11,056 nucleotides of DNA from Flavobacterium psychrophilum (lineage in GTDB: Bacteria; Bacteroidota; Bacteroidia; Flavobacteriales; Flavobacteriaceae). A program made the position numbers and the translations under genes. Below, piece after piece: positions 1 to 6,218 of the stretch. Position 1 is the first letter of the stretch. Each line of letters opens with the position of its first letter. The stretch covers positions 1 through 11,056 of the forward strand of contig CAMAWK010000071.1 of the NCBI GenBank assembly GCA_945861915.1, read 5' to 3'. Below the pieces are notes generated by a model that was not told the DNA's origin, searched no databases, and worked only from the letters and a program-made list of their open reading frames with translations.

Positions 1-695
1 GGATTTAATGGTGGGTTGCTTATCGGATTTCCATTAATTGTTAGCGTTTCATTTACTGCCAAACCAGCATCGCCTTCCCAAGCTAAAAAACCTATTTTAG
101 CATCTTTTGTATCAATCACATTTAAGCTGTTTAAAGTAATATTTATTTCGCTAGGAACTGCTTGTAATCCATCATAAATGGTTAATTGGTTCAGAGGGAA
201 ATCAGTGTTTTCGTAAACTACAAGGATACACCAGCCAGAAAAATTAGTTCTAGCAAAAAAATGTTGACTTATAAATGGCGATACATCCAATTCTGAAAGT
301 GTGTAATTTCCATTTCCGGTTTGTATTATTTGATCCGTAATGTCTTTGAATGCGCTGAAATAATCGAGAGATTGTCTTTGATAACTAAAAATTCTATCAG
401 GCGTATGGCTTACTCCATTTAGACTAACATTAAAATCACCAGTTCCACTACCTGCCCAATATAAATAGGCTTTTACAATTTTGTCATTCGGATTAAGGGT
501 TAAATTTGCCGAAGATGATGTAAAAATGGATGGTTCAGTTTGAAATGTATTTTCAATTGGATTTAATGTATTACCAATAAAAACAAAATTGTATCGTCCG
601 TTGAGCTGTTTGTATAATGAAATGTTTTGACTGAAGATTAAACTTGAAGTAAATAAAAAAAAGTAGAAAAGGATATTTTGGAAACAGTTTTTCAT
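1..695 (-). CDS. Secreted surface protein, N-terminal part (cut by window edge)
   Basis: An open frame runs from an ATG at 693-695 on the minus strand to the left edge without a stop, giving 231 residues of a longer protein. It starts MKNCFQNILFYFFLFTSS, a classical signal peptide with a short basic start and an aromatic/hydrophobic core, probably cleaved near LIFSQ/N at about residue 23. The mature part is beta-rich and threonine/asparagine-rich. It includes LNGRYNFVFIGNTLNP, an AYLYWAGSGTG segment (residues about 78-88) and GWCILVVYEN. This layout resembles the N-terminal regions of large Flavobacterium cell-surface proteins that end in a gliding-motility/type IX secretion sorting domain; that assignment is inference because the C-terminus is outside the window. 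It is divergent from the acyltransferase gene at 813, and a TAnnTTTG element lies 25 bases upstream of the ATG. Confidence 0.75.
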   Translation of the reverse strand, partial: MKNCFQNILFYFFLFTSSLIFSQNISLYKQLNGRYNFVFIGNTLNPIENTFQTEPSIFTSSSANLTLNPNDKIVKAYLYWAGSGTGDFNVSLNGVSHTPDRIFSYQRQSLDYFSAFKDITDQIIQTGNGNYTLSELDVSPFISQHFFARTNFSGWCILVVYENTDFPLNQLTIYDGLQAVPSEINITLNSLNVIDTKDAKIGFLAWEGDAGLAVNETLTINGNPISNPPLN

Positions 696-720
696 TCAAA
701 TAAACAGCTTTGTTAATCCT

Positions 721-728
721 CAAATGTA
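721..728 (-). promoter_or_regulatory. Candidate -7 promoter element for the secreted surface protein
   Basis: On the minus strand this reads TACATTTG, an exact match to the Bacteroidota -7 consensus TAnnTTTG, 25 bases before the ATG at 695. A clear TTG -33 element at the usual 17-23 base spacing is not visible; the nearest upstream TTG is about 26 bases away. Confidence 0.45.
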
Positions 729-812
729 CAAAGTTTTAGTTAAAAATTGCCTTACAAAAGCAAATGTTAGTACATAAATAAAAAATGCTTACTTTCACAA
801 AATCAAAATTAA

Positions 813-1757
813 ATGGTGAAAAACTACGCTGTAAAAAAATATCAAGAAACCGATTATGAGAATTGGAATGCTTTTATAGCCAAGGCTAAAAATGCAACTT
901 TTCTTTTCCATCGTGATTTTATGGAGTATCACAAAGATAGATTCGAGGATTACTCTTTAATTATTTTGGATGGCGAAAAATGGGTAGTCATACTTCCTGC
1001 AAATCTGGTTGGCAATCAAGTTTTCTCTCATCAAGGATTAACTTATGGCGGTTTGGTTTATGATGAAAAAATAGATGCAACTACAATCGAAATTCTTTTT
1101 GATTTAATTTTAGAATTTTTAAACAAAAATTGTTTAGACACTTGTACTTTAAAACTAATACCAGATTTTTACTTTTCAAGAGTTTCCAACGAGATGAACT
1201 ATTTTTTGTTTCAAAAAAAAGCTAATTTAATTAAACGAAGTATGAATTTGGCAGTTGACTACAACAAGCCTCTTCAGATTTCAAAAAGTAAGTTGAAACA
1301 CTTTCGAAGGATTTCAGAGTTAGGAATTACAATGGTAGAAACAGATGATTGTAGTAATTTTTGGAATCAAATACTTATTCCAAGATTAGAAGAAAAGCAT
1401 CAAACAAAACCAGTTCATTCATTAAAGGAAATAAATAAATTGAAACTTTGTTTTCCGGCTAACATTAAACAATTCGATGCTTATTATGACGGAGAAATTG
1501 TAGCGGGTATTACTCTTTTTTGTTCAAATCAAGTTGTGAAATCTCAATACGGAGCAACTTCAAGCAAAGGTGAAAGCGTTAGAGCTTTGGATTATTTATT
1601 TATCAATTTGATTTTGAAATATCAAACAAATTATTCGTTTTTTGACATGGGAGTTGTTGATGAAAACGACTCGTATAACAAAGGTTTATTAAGACAAAAA
1701 GTAGAGCTTGGATGTTCGGTTTATATTCAAGATGTTTATAAAATTAATTTAAAATGA
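813..1757 (+). CDS. FemAB/GNAT-like acyltransferase (BioF2-like acetyltransferase domain)
   Basis: The 314-residue soluble protein has no signal peptide. Its N-terminal part ([21 protein letters not shown], about residues 28-48) is typical of the peptidoglycan/sugar N-acyltransferase group of the GNAT superfamily (FemAB-like, BioF2-like), in which two GNAT folds sit in tandem. The second half contains [13 protein letters not shown] (about 161-173), then [33 protein letters not shown], the strand-turn-strand core of the second GNAT fold, and [12 protein letters not shown] near the end. Family knowledge suggests acyl transfer to an amino group; the donor and acceptor cannot be read from the sequence. 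The stop overlaps the next start (ATGA at 1754-1757), so it is probably translationally coupled to a sugar aminotransferase. This supports acetylation of the amino sugar made by its partner. A weak -7-like TTACTTTC lies about 15-25 bases upstream. The ATG at 813 follows an AT-rich leader without a Shine-Dalgarno sequence. Confidence 0.75.
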   Translation: MVKNYAVKKYQETDYENWNAFIAKAKNATFLFHRDFMEYHKDRFEDYSLIILDGEKWVVILPANLVGNQVFSHQGLTYGGLVYDEKIDATTIEILFDLILEFLNKNCLDTCTLKLIPDFYFSRVSNEMNYFLFQKKANLIKRSMNLAVDYNKPLQISKSKLKHFRRISELGITMVETDDCSNFWNQILIPRLEEKHQTKPVHSLKEINKLKLCFPANIKQFDAYYDGEIVAGITLFCSNQVVKSQYGATSSKGESVRALDYLFINLILKYQTNYSFFDMGVVDENDSYNKGLLRQKVELGCSVYIQDVYKINLK

Positions 1758-2926
1758 TTCCTTTTTTAGATTTAAAAAAAATAAATGCACCTTATGAAGT
1801 TGCTTTTCAACAAAAATTGAAAGCCGTTTTAGAACGAGGTTGGTACATTTTAGGAAATGAAGTAGTGGCTTTTGAAGCCAATTTTGCCAACTATTGTGGT
1901 GCTAAATATTGCATCGGAGTTGGGAATGGATTGGATGCTTTGGTTTTAATTTTCAAAGGCTACATTCAATTAGGGAAATTGCAAAAAGGAGACGAAGTTA
2001 TTGTCCCTGCTAATACTTATATCGCGAGTATTTTGTCTATTCTTCAAGCGGATTTGATTCCGGTTTTGGTTGAACCCAATATTGAAACCTACAATATCAA
2101 TCCCGATTTAATTTCAGAAAAAATCACTTCAAAAACTAAGGCTATTTTGGTTGTTCATCTCTATGGACAAATAGCCGAAATGGATGCAATACGGAAAATT
2201 GCTACTGAAAATAATTTGCTAGTAGTACAAGATGCTGCTCAGTCTCACGGAGCAATTGAAAGTCAGAAGTCAGAAGTTACAAGTAGGAGGTTAGCAATTA
2301 ATAGTGAAGAAATTAAAGATTCTTCTTTACCTACTTTTTTAATGAATGGAGCTTCTGCTTACAGTTTTTATCCAGGAAAAAATTTGGGAGCTTTGGGCGA
2401 TGGTGGAGCAATAACCACTAATGACGATGAGTTGGCAAAAGTGATTTACGCATTACGGAATTATGGCTCCGAAACGAAGTATTATACTGATTATATTGGA
2501 ATAAATTCAAGATTAGATGAAATTCAAGCCGCTTTTTTGAATGTTAAATTACCTCATTTAGATAATGATAATAATAAAAGAAGAGCGATTGCGAAAAGGT
2601 ATTTATCGGAAATAAAAAATGATAAATTAACTTTACCTTTTTGGGATTTTTCTCAAAATCATGTCTTTCATTTATTTGTCATTCGAACCCAAAACAGAGA
2701 CGATTTGCAACGGTATTTGTTCGAAAATGGAATCCAAACAATGATACATTATCCTATTCCGCCTCACAAACAAAAAGCTTTTTCTCCCGAGACATTGAGA
2801 TGGAATCAATTGTCTTTTCCAATTACTGAAAAAATTCACAACGAAGTATTAAGTTTACCTATAAGTCCAGTATTGACTGAAGATGAGGTAAGTTTTATAA
2901 TTGAAGTACTCAATAAATGGTTGTAA
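1754..2926 (+). CDS. DegT/DnrJ/EryC1/StrS-family sugar aminotransferase (FdtB/QdtB-like) with an unusual insertion
   Basis: This 390-residue PLP enzyme transfers an amino group, usually from glutamate, to a nucleotide-linked keto-sugar. Family marks in order are [10 protein letters not shown] at the start, GWYILGNEV (29-37), [11 protein letters not shown] (53-63), [11 protein letters not shown] (82-92), the cofactor-binding DAAQSHGA (160-167) with Asp160 and Gln163, [16 protein letters not shown] (204-219) with the expected Schiff-base Lys209, RNYGS (235-239), and N251SRLDEIQAA. The sequence most resembles enzymes making dTDP-3-amino-3,6-dideoxyhexoses, but the exact sugar is inference. Between HGA and SFYPGK there are 36 residues where relatives have about 16. 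The extra stretch (about 168-198) is low-complexity and is encoded by a degenerate heptamer repeat (2260-2310), so it looks like repeat DNA captured in frame. It overlaps the acyltransferase gene by 4 bases and is probably in the same operon. Confidence 0.9.
   Translation: MIPFLDLKKINAPYEVAFQQKLKAVLERGWYILGNEVVAFEANFANYCGAKYCIGVGNGLDALVLIFKGYIQLGKLQKGDEVIVPANTYIASILSILQADLIPVLVEPNIETYNINPDLISEKITSKTKAILVVHLYGQIAEMDAIRKIATENNLLVVQDAAQSHGAIESQKSEVTSRRLAINSEEIKDSSLPTFLMNGASAYSFYPGKNLGALGDGGAITTNDDELAKVIYALRNYGSETKYYTDYIGINSRLDEIQAAFLNVKLPHLDNDNNKRRAIAKRYLSEIKNDKLTLPFWDFSQNHVFHLFVIRTQNRDDLQRYLFENGIQTMIHYPIPPHKQKAFSPETLRWNQLSFPITEKIHNEVLSLPISPVLTEDEVSFIIEVLNKWL
2260..2310 (+). repeat. Degenerate heptamer repeat (AAGTCAG) inside the aminotransferase gene
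   Basis: Read in sevens the DNA gives AAGTCAG, AAGTCAG, AAGTTAC, AAGTAGG, AGGTTAG, CAATTAA, TAGTGAA: two perfect units followed by decaying ones. The encoded residues ([17 protein letters not shown]) fall exactly where this protein is longer than its family. Similar AAGTCAG-type arrays are, from memory, common in intergenic DNA of flavobacteria. The insertion keeps the reading frame. Confidence 0.6.
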
Positions 2927-3008
2927 TAAATCATTTCTAAAAAAAACAAATTCCAATCAAATCGGTTTTTTATAAACGGTTTTTTTATTTTTACAAAAAT
3001 ATAATTTT

Positions 3009-3422
3009 ATGAAGATTAGTATCATCAACGGACCCAATCTCAATTTGTTAGGAAAACGTGAGCCAGAAATTTATGGCAGTCAAACTTTTGAAGACTATTT
3101 AGAAATTCTAAAAACTAAATTTCCAAACGTCGAATTATCCTATTTTCAAAGTAATGTTGAGGGAGAATTGATAGATAAAATTCAGGAAGTTGGTTTTTCT
3201 TATGATGGAATTATTATCAATGCGGCTGCTTATACACACACTTCAATAGGAATTGGCGATGCTATAAAAGCTATCACAACTCCAGTTGTAGAAGTACATA
3301 TTTCTAATACTTTTTCACGAGAAAGTTTCAGGCATCAATCGTATATTTCTGGAAATGCTAAAGGGGTTGTGCTTGGTTTTGGAATGAAAAGTTATGAACT
3401 AGCTATCGCTTCTTTTTTGTAG
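3009..3422 (+). CDS. aroQ: Type II 3-dehydroquinate dehydratase
   Basis: AroQ converts 3-dehydroquinate to 3-dehydroshikimate, the third step of the shikimate pathway to aromatic amino acids and folate, in the cytoplasm as a dodecamer. The 137-residue protein is near the usual length (about 140-150) and has the full type II signature. This comprises NGPNLNLLGKREPEIYG (7-23) with catalytic Arg17 and the lid tyrosine Tyr22, FQSNVEGELID (46-56), INAAAYTHTSIGIGDA (70-85) with Asn71 and His77, VEVHISN (94-100) with Glu95 and His97, and FRHQSY (107-112) with Arg108. The start is unambiguous because the family begins M-K-I-x-I-I-N-G-P-N. It has a separate 82-base spacer from the aminotransferase gene and is probably transcribed alone. 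Downstream it meets nudK tail to tail, with a palindromic element between them. Confidence 0.96.
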   Translation: MKISIINGPNLNLLGKREPEIYGSQTFEDYLEILKTKFPNVELSYFQSNVEGELIDKIQEVGFSYDGIIINAAAYTHTSIGIGDAIKAITTPVVEVHISNTFSRESFRHQSYISGNAKGVVLGFGMKSYELAIASFL

Positions 3423-3477
3423 AACTTAATAACCTGAACTTGATTAATAAAGTGTTGGTTTTCAATAGATTTTAAGT

Positions 3478-3504
3478 CCTGCAAGGTTTCAAAAACCTTG
3501 TAGG
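3478..3504. repeat. Hairpin A of the palindromic element
   Basis: Arms CCTGCAAGGTTT (3478-3489) and AAACCTTGTAGG (3493-3504) pair over 12 positions with one G:T mismatch and a 3-base loop. The stem does not end in a T-run on the plus strand, so it is more likely part of a repeat than a dedicated terminator, though it may affect the aroQ transcript end. Confidence 0.75.
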
Positions 3505-3528
3505 TATGTGATTTTAAATCATTTTATG

Positions 3529-3557
3529 CCTACAAGGTCAAAAAAAGACCTTGCAGG
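3529..3557. repeat. Hairpin B of the palindromic element
   Basis: Arms CCTACAAGGTC (3529-3539) and GACCTTGCAGG (3547-3557) pair over 11 positions with one A:C mismatch around a 7-base A loop. Hairpin B is an inverted copy of hairpin A, so the whole 3477-3558 stretch can fold either as two small hairpins or as one long one. Confidence 0.75.
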
Positions 3558-3620
3558 AAAAGCGTGAAAATTTAAATTGTTGATTATTAATGCAATAATA
3601 ATCGAACTCAGGTTAATAAT

Positions 3621-3653
3621 AATTTGGTGTAATTTTTTTAATCACACCAAATT
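3621..3653. terminator. Perfect inverted repeat over the nudK stop codon, possible terminator
   Basis: AATTTGGTGT (3621-3630) and ACACCAAATT (3644-3653) form a perfect 10-bp stem with a 13-base A/T loop. The right arm includes the last nudK codons and part of its stop codon (3642-3644). Neither side is followed by a clean T-run, so intrinsic termination is uncertain; it may instead protect the nudK transcript end. Confidence 0.4.
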
Positions 3654-4223
3654 ATTTATTTGGGCATATTGAATTAACATAATAGTTTTCGAATCACGAA
3701 TTTCACCTCTTTCCACCATAGAAATCGCTTCCTCAAAAGGGACTTCGAACACTTCGATATTTTCTTGTTCACTAGCAATTCCACCGCCTTCACTCACTTT
3801 CATACTTGGGTCGTATTCGCCCACAAATAAATGTAGAATTTCTGTGACAGCACCTGGCGAAACATAGGTTTCAAATACTTTTCGAACGGTTGTAACTCGA
3901 TAGCCTGTTTCTTCTTCGACTTCTCTTATTATGCACTGTTCGGGATTATCTTTATCCAAAAGTCCAGCGCAAACTTCAATCATCATGCCTGTTTCGTTAC
4001 CGTTAAGGTACGATGGTAAACGAAACTGACGAATTAAAATCACTGTTTTTTGAAGTTTGTTATAGAGTAAAATTCCAGCTCCATTGCCGCGATCATATAC
4101 TTCTCTAATTTGAGTTTCTACAGTTTGATCTTCTTTATGATAGTTAAATGTTACCTTATTTAAAAGATACCAATTATCAGAAAGTAATTCGGTTTTTAGG
4201 ATTTCAATTTTTGGATTGTACAT
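3642..4223 (-). CDS. nudK: NUDIX hydrolase, GDP-mannose pyrophosphatase NudK type
   Basis: In E. coli, NudK hydrolyses GDP-mannose to GMP and mannose 1-phosphate and acts on some other nucleotide sugars. This 193-residue protein is close to the E. coli length (191) and, from memory, matches it throughout. Shared features are a REVYDRGNGAGILLYN segment (40-55), VILIRQFRLPSYLNGNETG (61-79), IEVCAGLLD (82-90), a NUDIX box ending REVEEETGY (100-108), then YVSPGAVTE (120-128), GGGI and GEIRDSKT (173-180). The glutamates of REVEEE are the expected metal ligands. The family often has Glu at the seventh box position, where Asn93 is seen here. The ATG at 4221-4223 is chosen; a TTG five codons upstream (4236-4238) is possible but unlikely. 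The start lies only 23 bases after the purA terminator and has no obvious promoter, so its expression may depend on read-through or an unrecognised promoter. Confidence 0.9.
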   Translation of the reverse strand: MYNPKIEILKTELLSDNWYLLNKVTFNYHKEDQTVETQIREVYDRGNGAGILLYNKLQKTVILIRQFRLPSYLNGNETGMMIEVCAGLLDKDNPEQCIIREVEEETGYRVTTVRKVFETYVSPGAVTEILHLFVGEYDPSMKVSEGGGIASEQENIEVFEVPFEEAISMVERGEIRDSKTIMLIQYAQINNLV

Positions 4224-4246
4224 GTTTTTAACTTTCAATTTATGAC

Positions 4247-4275
4247 AAAAAAAACACCCTGAAAGTTGGGTGTTT
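4247..4275 (-). terminator. Rho-independent terminator after purA
   Basis: On the minus strand the stem is AAACACCC (4275-4268), the loop AACTTTCA, and the return arm GGGTGTTT (4259-4252), followed by five more T (4251-4247): a perfect 8-bp stem with an eight-U tail. It begins 7 bases after the purA stop and ends 23 bases before the nudK ATG. Confidence 0.88.
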
Positions 4276-4282
4276 CTATTAT

Positions 4283-5554
4283 TTATTTTAGAATGGTTTG
4301 CTTTCTATCAGGTCCTACAGAAACTATCTTTATCGGAACTTCTACTTCGGCTTCTATAAATTCAATGTATTTTTTAAGTTCTATCGGCAGTTCTTCATAG
4401 GTGGACATTCCTGTTAAATCGGCTTCCCAACCTTTAAACTCTTTATAAACAGGCGTTACATTTTCAGGTTCGATATTATAAGGAAAGTGCGAAATGTTTT
4501 TCCCTTTATAGTTGTATTCTGTACAAACTTTCAAAGTAGGGAATCCAGAAAGGACATCGCCTTTCATCATCATTAATTGAGTTACTCCGTTAATTTGAAC
4601 AGCATATTTTAAAGCTACTAAATCTAACCAGCCGCATCGTCTTTGTCTTCCTGTTACAGACCCAAATTCGTTTCCTACACTTGCCATGGTGGCTCCATCT
4701 TGGTCGAAAAGTTCTGTTGGAAATGGACCGCTTCCTACTCGGGTTACATAAGCTTTAAAAATTCCGTATACTTCTTTTATTTTATTTGGAGCAATTCCTA
4801 AACCAGTACAAGCGCCTGCAGCAGTTGTATTTGATGAGGTTACGAATGGATAAGTTCCAAAATCAACATCTAGCAACGAACCTTGAGCTCCTTCGCATAA
4901 AATGGCTTTTCCTGCTTTTTGAGCTTGGTGCAAATATTCTTCGCTATCTATAAATGTTATTTTTTTCAATTCTTCGATGGCTTCGAAAAATTCTTTTTCC
5001 ATTTCCTCTAGGTTGTACTCGATATTTACATCATAAAAAGTAATCATTTCTTGATGCTTATCGGCTAAGGCGCGGTATCTCTCTTTGAAGTCTTCTAGTT
5101 CAATATCGCCAACACGAATTCCGTTTCTACCTGTTTTGTCCATATAAGTTGGACCAATTCCTTTTAGAGTAGAACCAATTTTAGCTTTTCCTTTTGCTGC
5201 TTCAGAAGCTGCATCAAGCATTCGGTGAGTAGGCAAAATTAAATGTGCTTTTCTCGAAATGATTAGCTTATTTTTAATGTCGATATTAAATTTGGCTAAA
5301 CCTTCAATTTCTTTTTGAAATACAACAGGGTCAATCACGACACCATTTCCTATTATATTCACCGCAGTTTTATGAAATATTCCAGAAGGAATTGTTCTTA
5401 ACACGTGTTTTATTCCATCAAATTCTAGAGTGTGACCCGCATTTGGACCACCTTGAAATCGAGCAATAATATCATATTTTGATGTGAGAACGTCAACAAT
5501 TTTCCCTTTTCCTTCATCTCCCCATTGTAATCCTAATAATAAATCTGCGGTCAT
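4283..5554 (-). CDS. purA: Adenylosuccinate synthetase
   Basis: PurA couples GTP hydrolysis to joining IMP and aspartate, the first committed step from IMP to AMP, in the cytoplasm as a homodimer. The 423-residue protein is of standard length and carries every hallmark. These are QWGDEGKGK (10-18) with catalytic Asp13, GGPNAGHT (35-42) with His41, IGNGVVIDP (68-76), GSTLKGIGPTYMDKTGR (127-143), EGAQGSLLDVDFGTYPFVTSSN (221-242), GSGPFPTE (274-281), TGRQRRCGWLDL (301-312), KGD (331-333) of the guanine pocket, and VSVGPDR near the end. The ATG at 5552-5554 fits the family start. It follows the Fur-family gene by 50 bases with no terminator between, so the two are probably co-transcribed; an intrinsic terminator follows. 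ppGpp inhibits this enzyme in E. coli, which gives meaning to the nearby rsh gene. Confidence 0.97.
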   Translation of the reverse strand: MTADLLLGLQWGDEGKGKIVDVLTSKYDIIARFQGGPNAGHTLEFDGIKHVLRTIPSGIFHKTAVNIIGNGVVIDPVVFQKEIEGLAKFNIDIKNKLIISRKAHLILPTHRMLDAASEAAKGKAKIGSTLKGIGPTYMDKTGRNGIRVGDIELEDFKERYRALADKHQEMITFYDVNIEYNLEEMEKEFFEAIEELKKITFIDSEEYLHQAQKAGKAILCEGAQGSLLDVDFGTYPFVTSSNTTAAGACTGLGIAPNKIKEVYGIFKAYVTRVGSGPFPTELFDQDGATMASVGNEFGSVTGRQRRCGWLDLVALKYAVQINGVTQLMMMKGDVLSGFPTLKVCTEYNYKGKNISHFPYNIEPENVTPVYKEFKGWEADLTGMSTYEELPIELKKYIEFIEAEVEVPIKIVSVGPDRKQTILK

Positions 5555-5604
5555 TCTTTGTTATTTTATTTGTAACTTTTATATTTAAAAATTCTTTTCG
5601 AAGT

Positions 5605-6060
5605 CTAATTTTCTTTTTTTGATCCATACAAATACAACGAGTGATTTGTAATATTGATATTAAAAATTTCTTCGATTGTTTTTTTGATACTTTGAATTCT
5701 AGGATCACAAAATTCAAAAACCTCACCTGTATCAGTCATTATGATGTGATCATGCTGTTTGTCAAAATAGGATTTTTCATAATGAGCCTGATTTTGTCCA
5801 AATTGATGTTTGCGGACTAAGGCACATTCCATCAAAAGTTCGATGGTGTTGTATAAAGTCGCTCTACTCACTCGATAGTTTTTATTTTTCATTTTGATAT
5901 ACAAATTTTCTATGTCAAAATGTTCTTCGCTATCATAAATTTCTTGAAGTATAGCAAAGCGTTCAGGCGTTTTTCGATGTCCTTTATTTTCAAGGTAAAG
6001 TGTAAAAACATTTTTTACAATTTCTTGATTTTTACTATTATCTACGGAAATTAGTGTCAT
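5605..6060 (-). CDS. Fur-family transcriptional regulator lacking the structural zinc cysteines
   Basis: This 151-residue protein has the Fur layout: a winged helix with [14 protein letters not shown] (29-42), [11 protein letters not shown] (47-57) and the recognition segment [22 protein letters not shown] (63-84), then a small metal-binding dimer domain. Probable regulatory-metal ligands are His47, His93 and the HDH motif (103-105), which correspond to the Fur/PerR sensor site. In most relatives HDH is followed by CxxC, and a second CxxC lies near the C-terminus; here the first is MTDT and the tail is YLYGSKKEN. The structural zinc site is therefore absent and only Cys79 and Cys118 remain. 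Iron, peroxide or other metal sensing cannot be decided. The ATG at 6058-6060 is chosen over a TTG three codons earlier because that TTG lies inside the -7 promoter element. It is probably co-transcribed with purA. Confidence 0.88.
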   Translation of the reverse strand: MTLISVDNSKNQEIVKNVFTLYLENKGHRKTPERFAILQEIYDSEEHFDIENLYIKMKNKNYRVSRATLYNTIELLMECALVRKHQFGQNQAHYEKSYFDKQHDHIIMTDTGEVFEFCDPRIQSIKKTIEEIFNINITNHSLYLYGSKKEN

Positions 6061-6066
6061 ATTTTG

Positions 6067-6074
6067 CAAAGATA
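6067..6074 (-). promoter_or_regulatory. -7 promoter element for fur-purA, giving a nearly leaderless transcript
   Basis: The minus strand reads TATCTTTG, an exact TAnnTTTG match, ending six bases before the ATG at 6060. A TTTC 17 bases upstream is a poor -33 candidate. With this spacing, transcription would begin at or within a few bases of the start codon. Confidence 0.5.
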
Positions 6075-6087
6075 AATTTATTTTTCA

Positions 6088-6161
6088 GTTTGAAAGGTTT
6101 AAGAGTTTGAAAGTTTAAAAGTTTATGAGGTTAAGAGTTTATAAAGTTTGAATAATAAAAG
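6088..6161. repeat. Octamer array GTTTRARA, forward orientation
   Basis: Reading from 6088 gives GTTTGAAAG, GTTTAAGA, GTTTGAAA, GTTTAAAA, GTTTATGA, GGTTAAGA, GTTTATAAA, GTTTGAATA: about eight degenerate units of roughly 8 bases. No gene is encoded. It ends close to the -7 element of the fur promoter and would place repeats in and upstream of its -33 region. Confidence 0.65.
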
Positions 6162-6176
6162 TAAGACTGAACTATC

Positions 6177-6218
6177 TAACCCTTCTAAACTTATAACCTT
6201 TTAACCCTCTATAACTTA
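6177..6218. repeat. Octamer array, reverse orientation, touching the rsh stop codon
   Basis: On the minus strand it reads GTTATAGAG, GGTTAAAAG, GTTATAA, GTTTAGAA, GGGTTA: units like those at 6088-6161 but opposite in direction. The two arrays can form a long, imperfect A/T-rich hairpin with arms of roughly 35 bases. It starts directly at the rsh stop (6216-6218), so it forms the rsh 3' end and may work as a weak terminator. Confidence 0.55.

Larger units (their letters stand above)
3427..3621. mobile_element. MITE-like nested palindromic element between aroQ and nudK
   Basis: The outermost arms are imperfect inverted repeats: AACCTGAACTTGATTA at about 3431-3446, and its inverted counterpart around 3598-3614 ending CGAACTCAGGTT. 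Inside lies a large palindrome whose edges are TCCTGCAAGG (3477-3486) and CCTTGCAGGA (3549-3558). It contains two hairpins separated by a smaller palindrome (TGATTTTAAATCA, 3509-3521). No open reading frame is present. The structure suggests a small non-autonomous element, or two elements nested one inside the other. Target-site duplications are not clear. CCTGCAAGGTTT...AAACCTTGTAGG hairpins are, from memory, frequent in Flavobacterium intergenic DNA. The element starts five bases after the aroQ stop. Confidence 0.5.

Noticed and set aside
2641..2829. Open frame of 62 codons on the plus strand
   Set aside because: It lies wholly inside the aminotransferase gene in another frame, has no family resemblance, and the aminotransferase frame is clearly coding.
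813..2926. A full surface-polysaccharide or new secondary-metabolite cluster around the acyltransferase and aminotransferase
   Set aside because: Only these two genes are of that type; flanking genes are an unrelated secreted protein and aroQ, with no glycosyltransferases, nucleotidyltransferase or flippase in view.
2963..2992. Two direct copies of CGGTTTTTT before aroQ, looking like a terminator
   Set aside because: The upstream sequence has no convincing complementary arm: only a weak AAAAAAC/GTTTTTT pairing with a long loop. I do not call a terminator.
3478..3557. Pair of similar hairpins as the start of a CRISPR array
   Set aside because: The copies are inverted rather than direct, there are only two, and no spacer pattern or cas gene is present.
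5514..5726. Open frame of 70 codons on the minus strand across the fur-purA junction
   Set aside because: It overlaps the ends of two well-supported genes in another frame and shows no domain signature.
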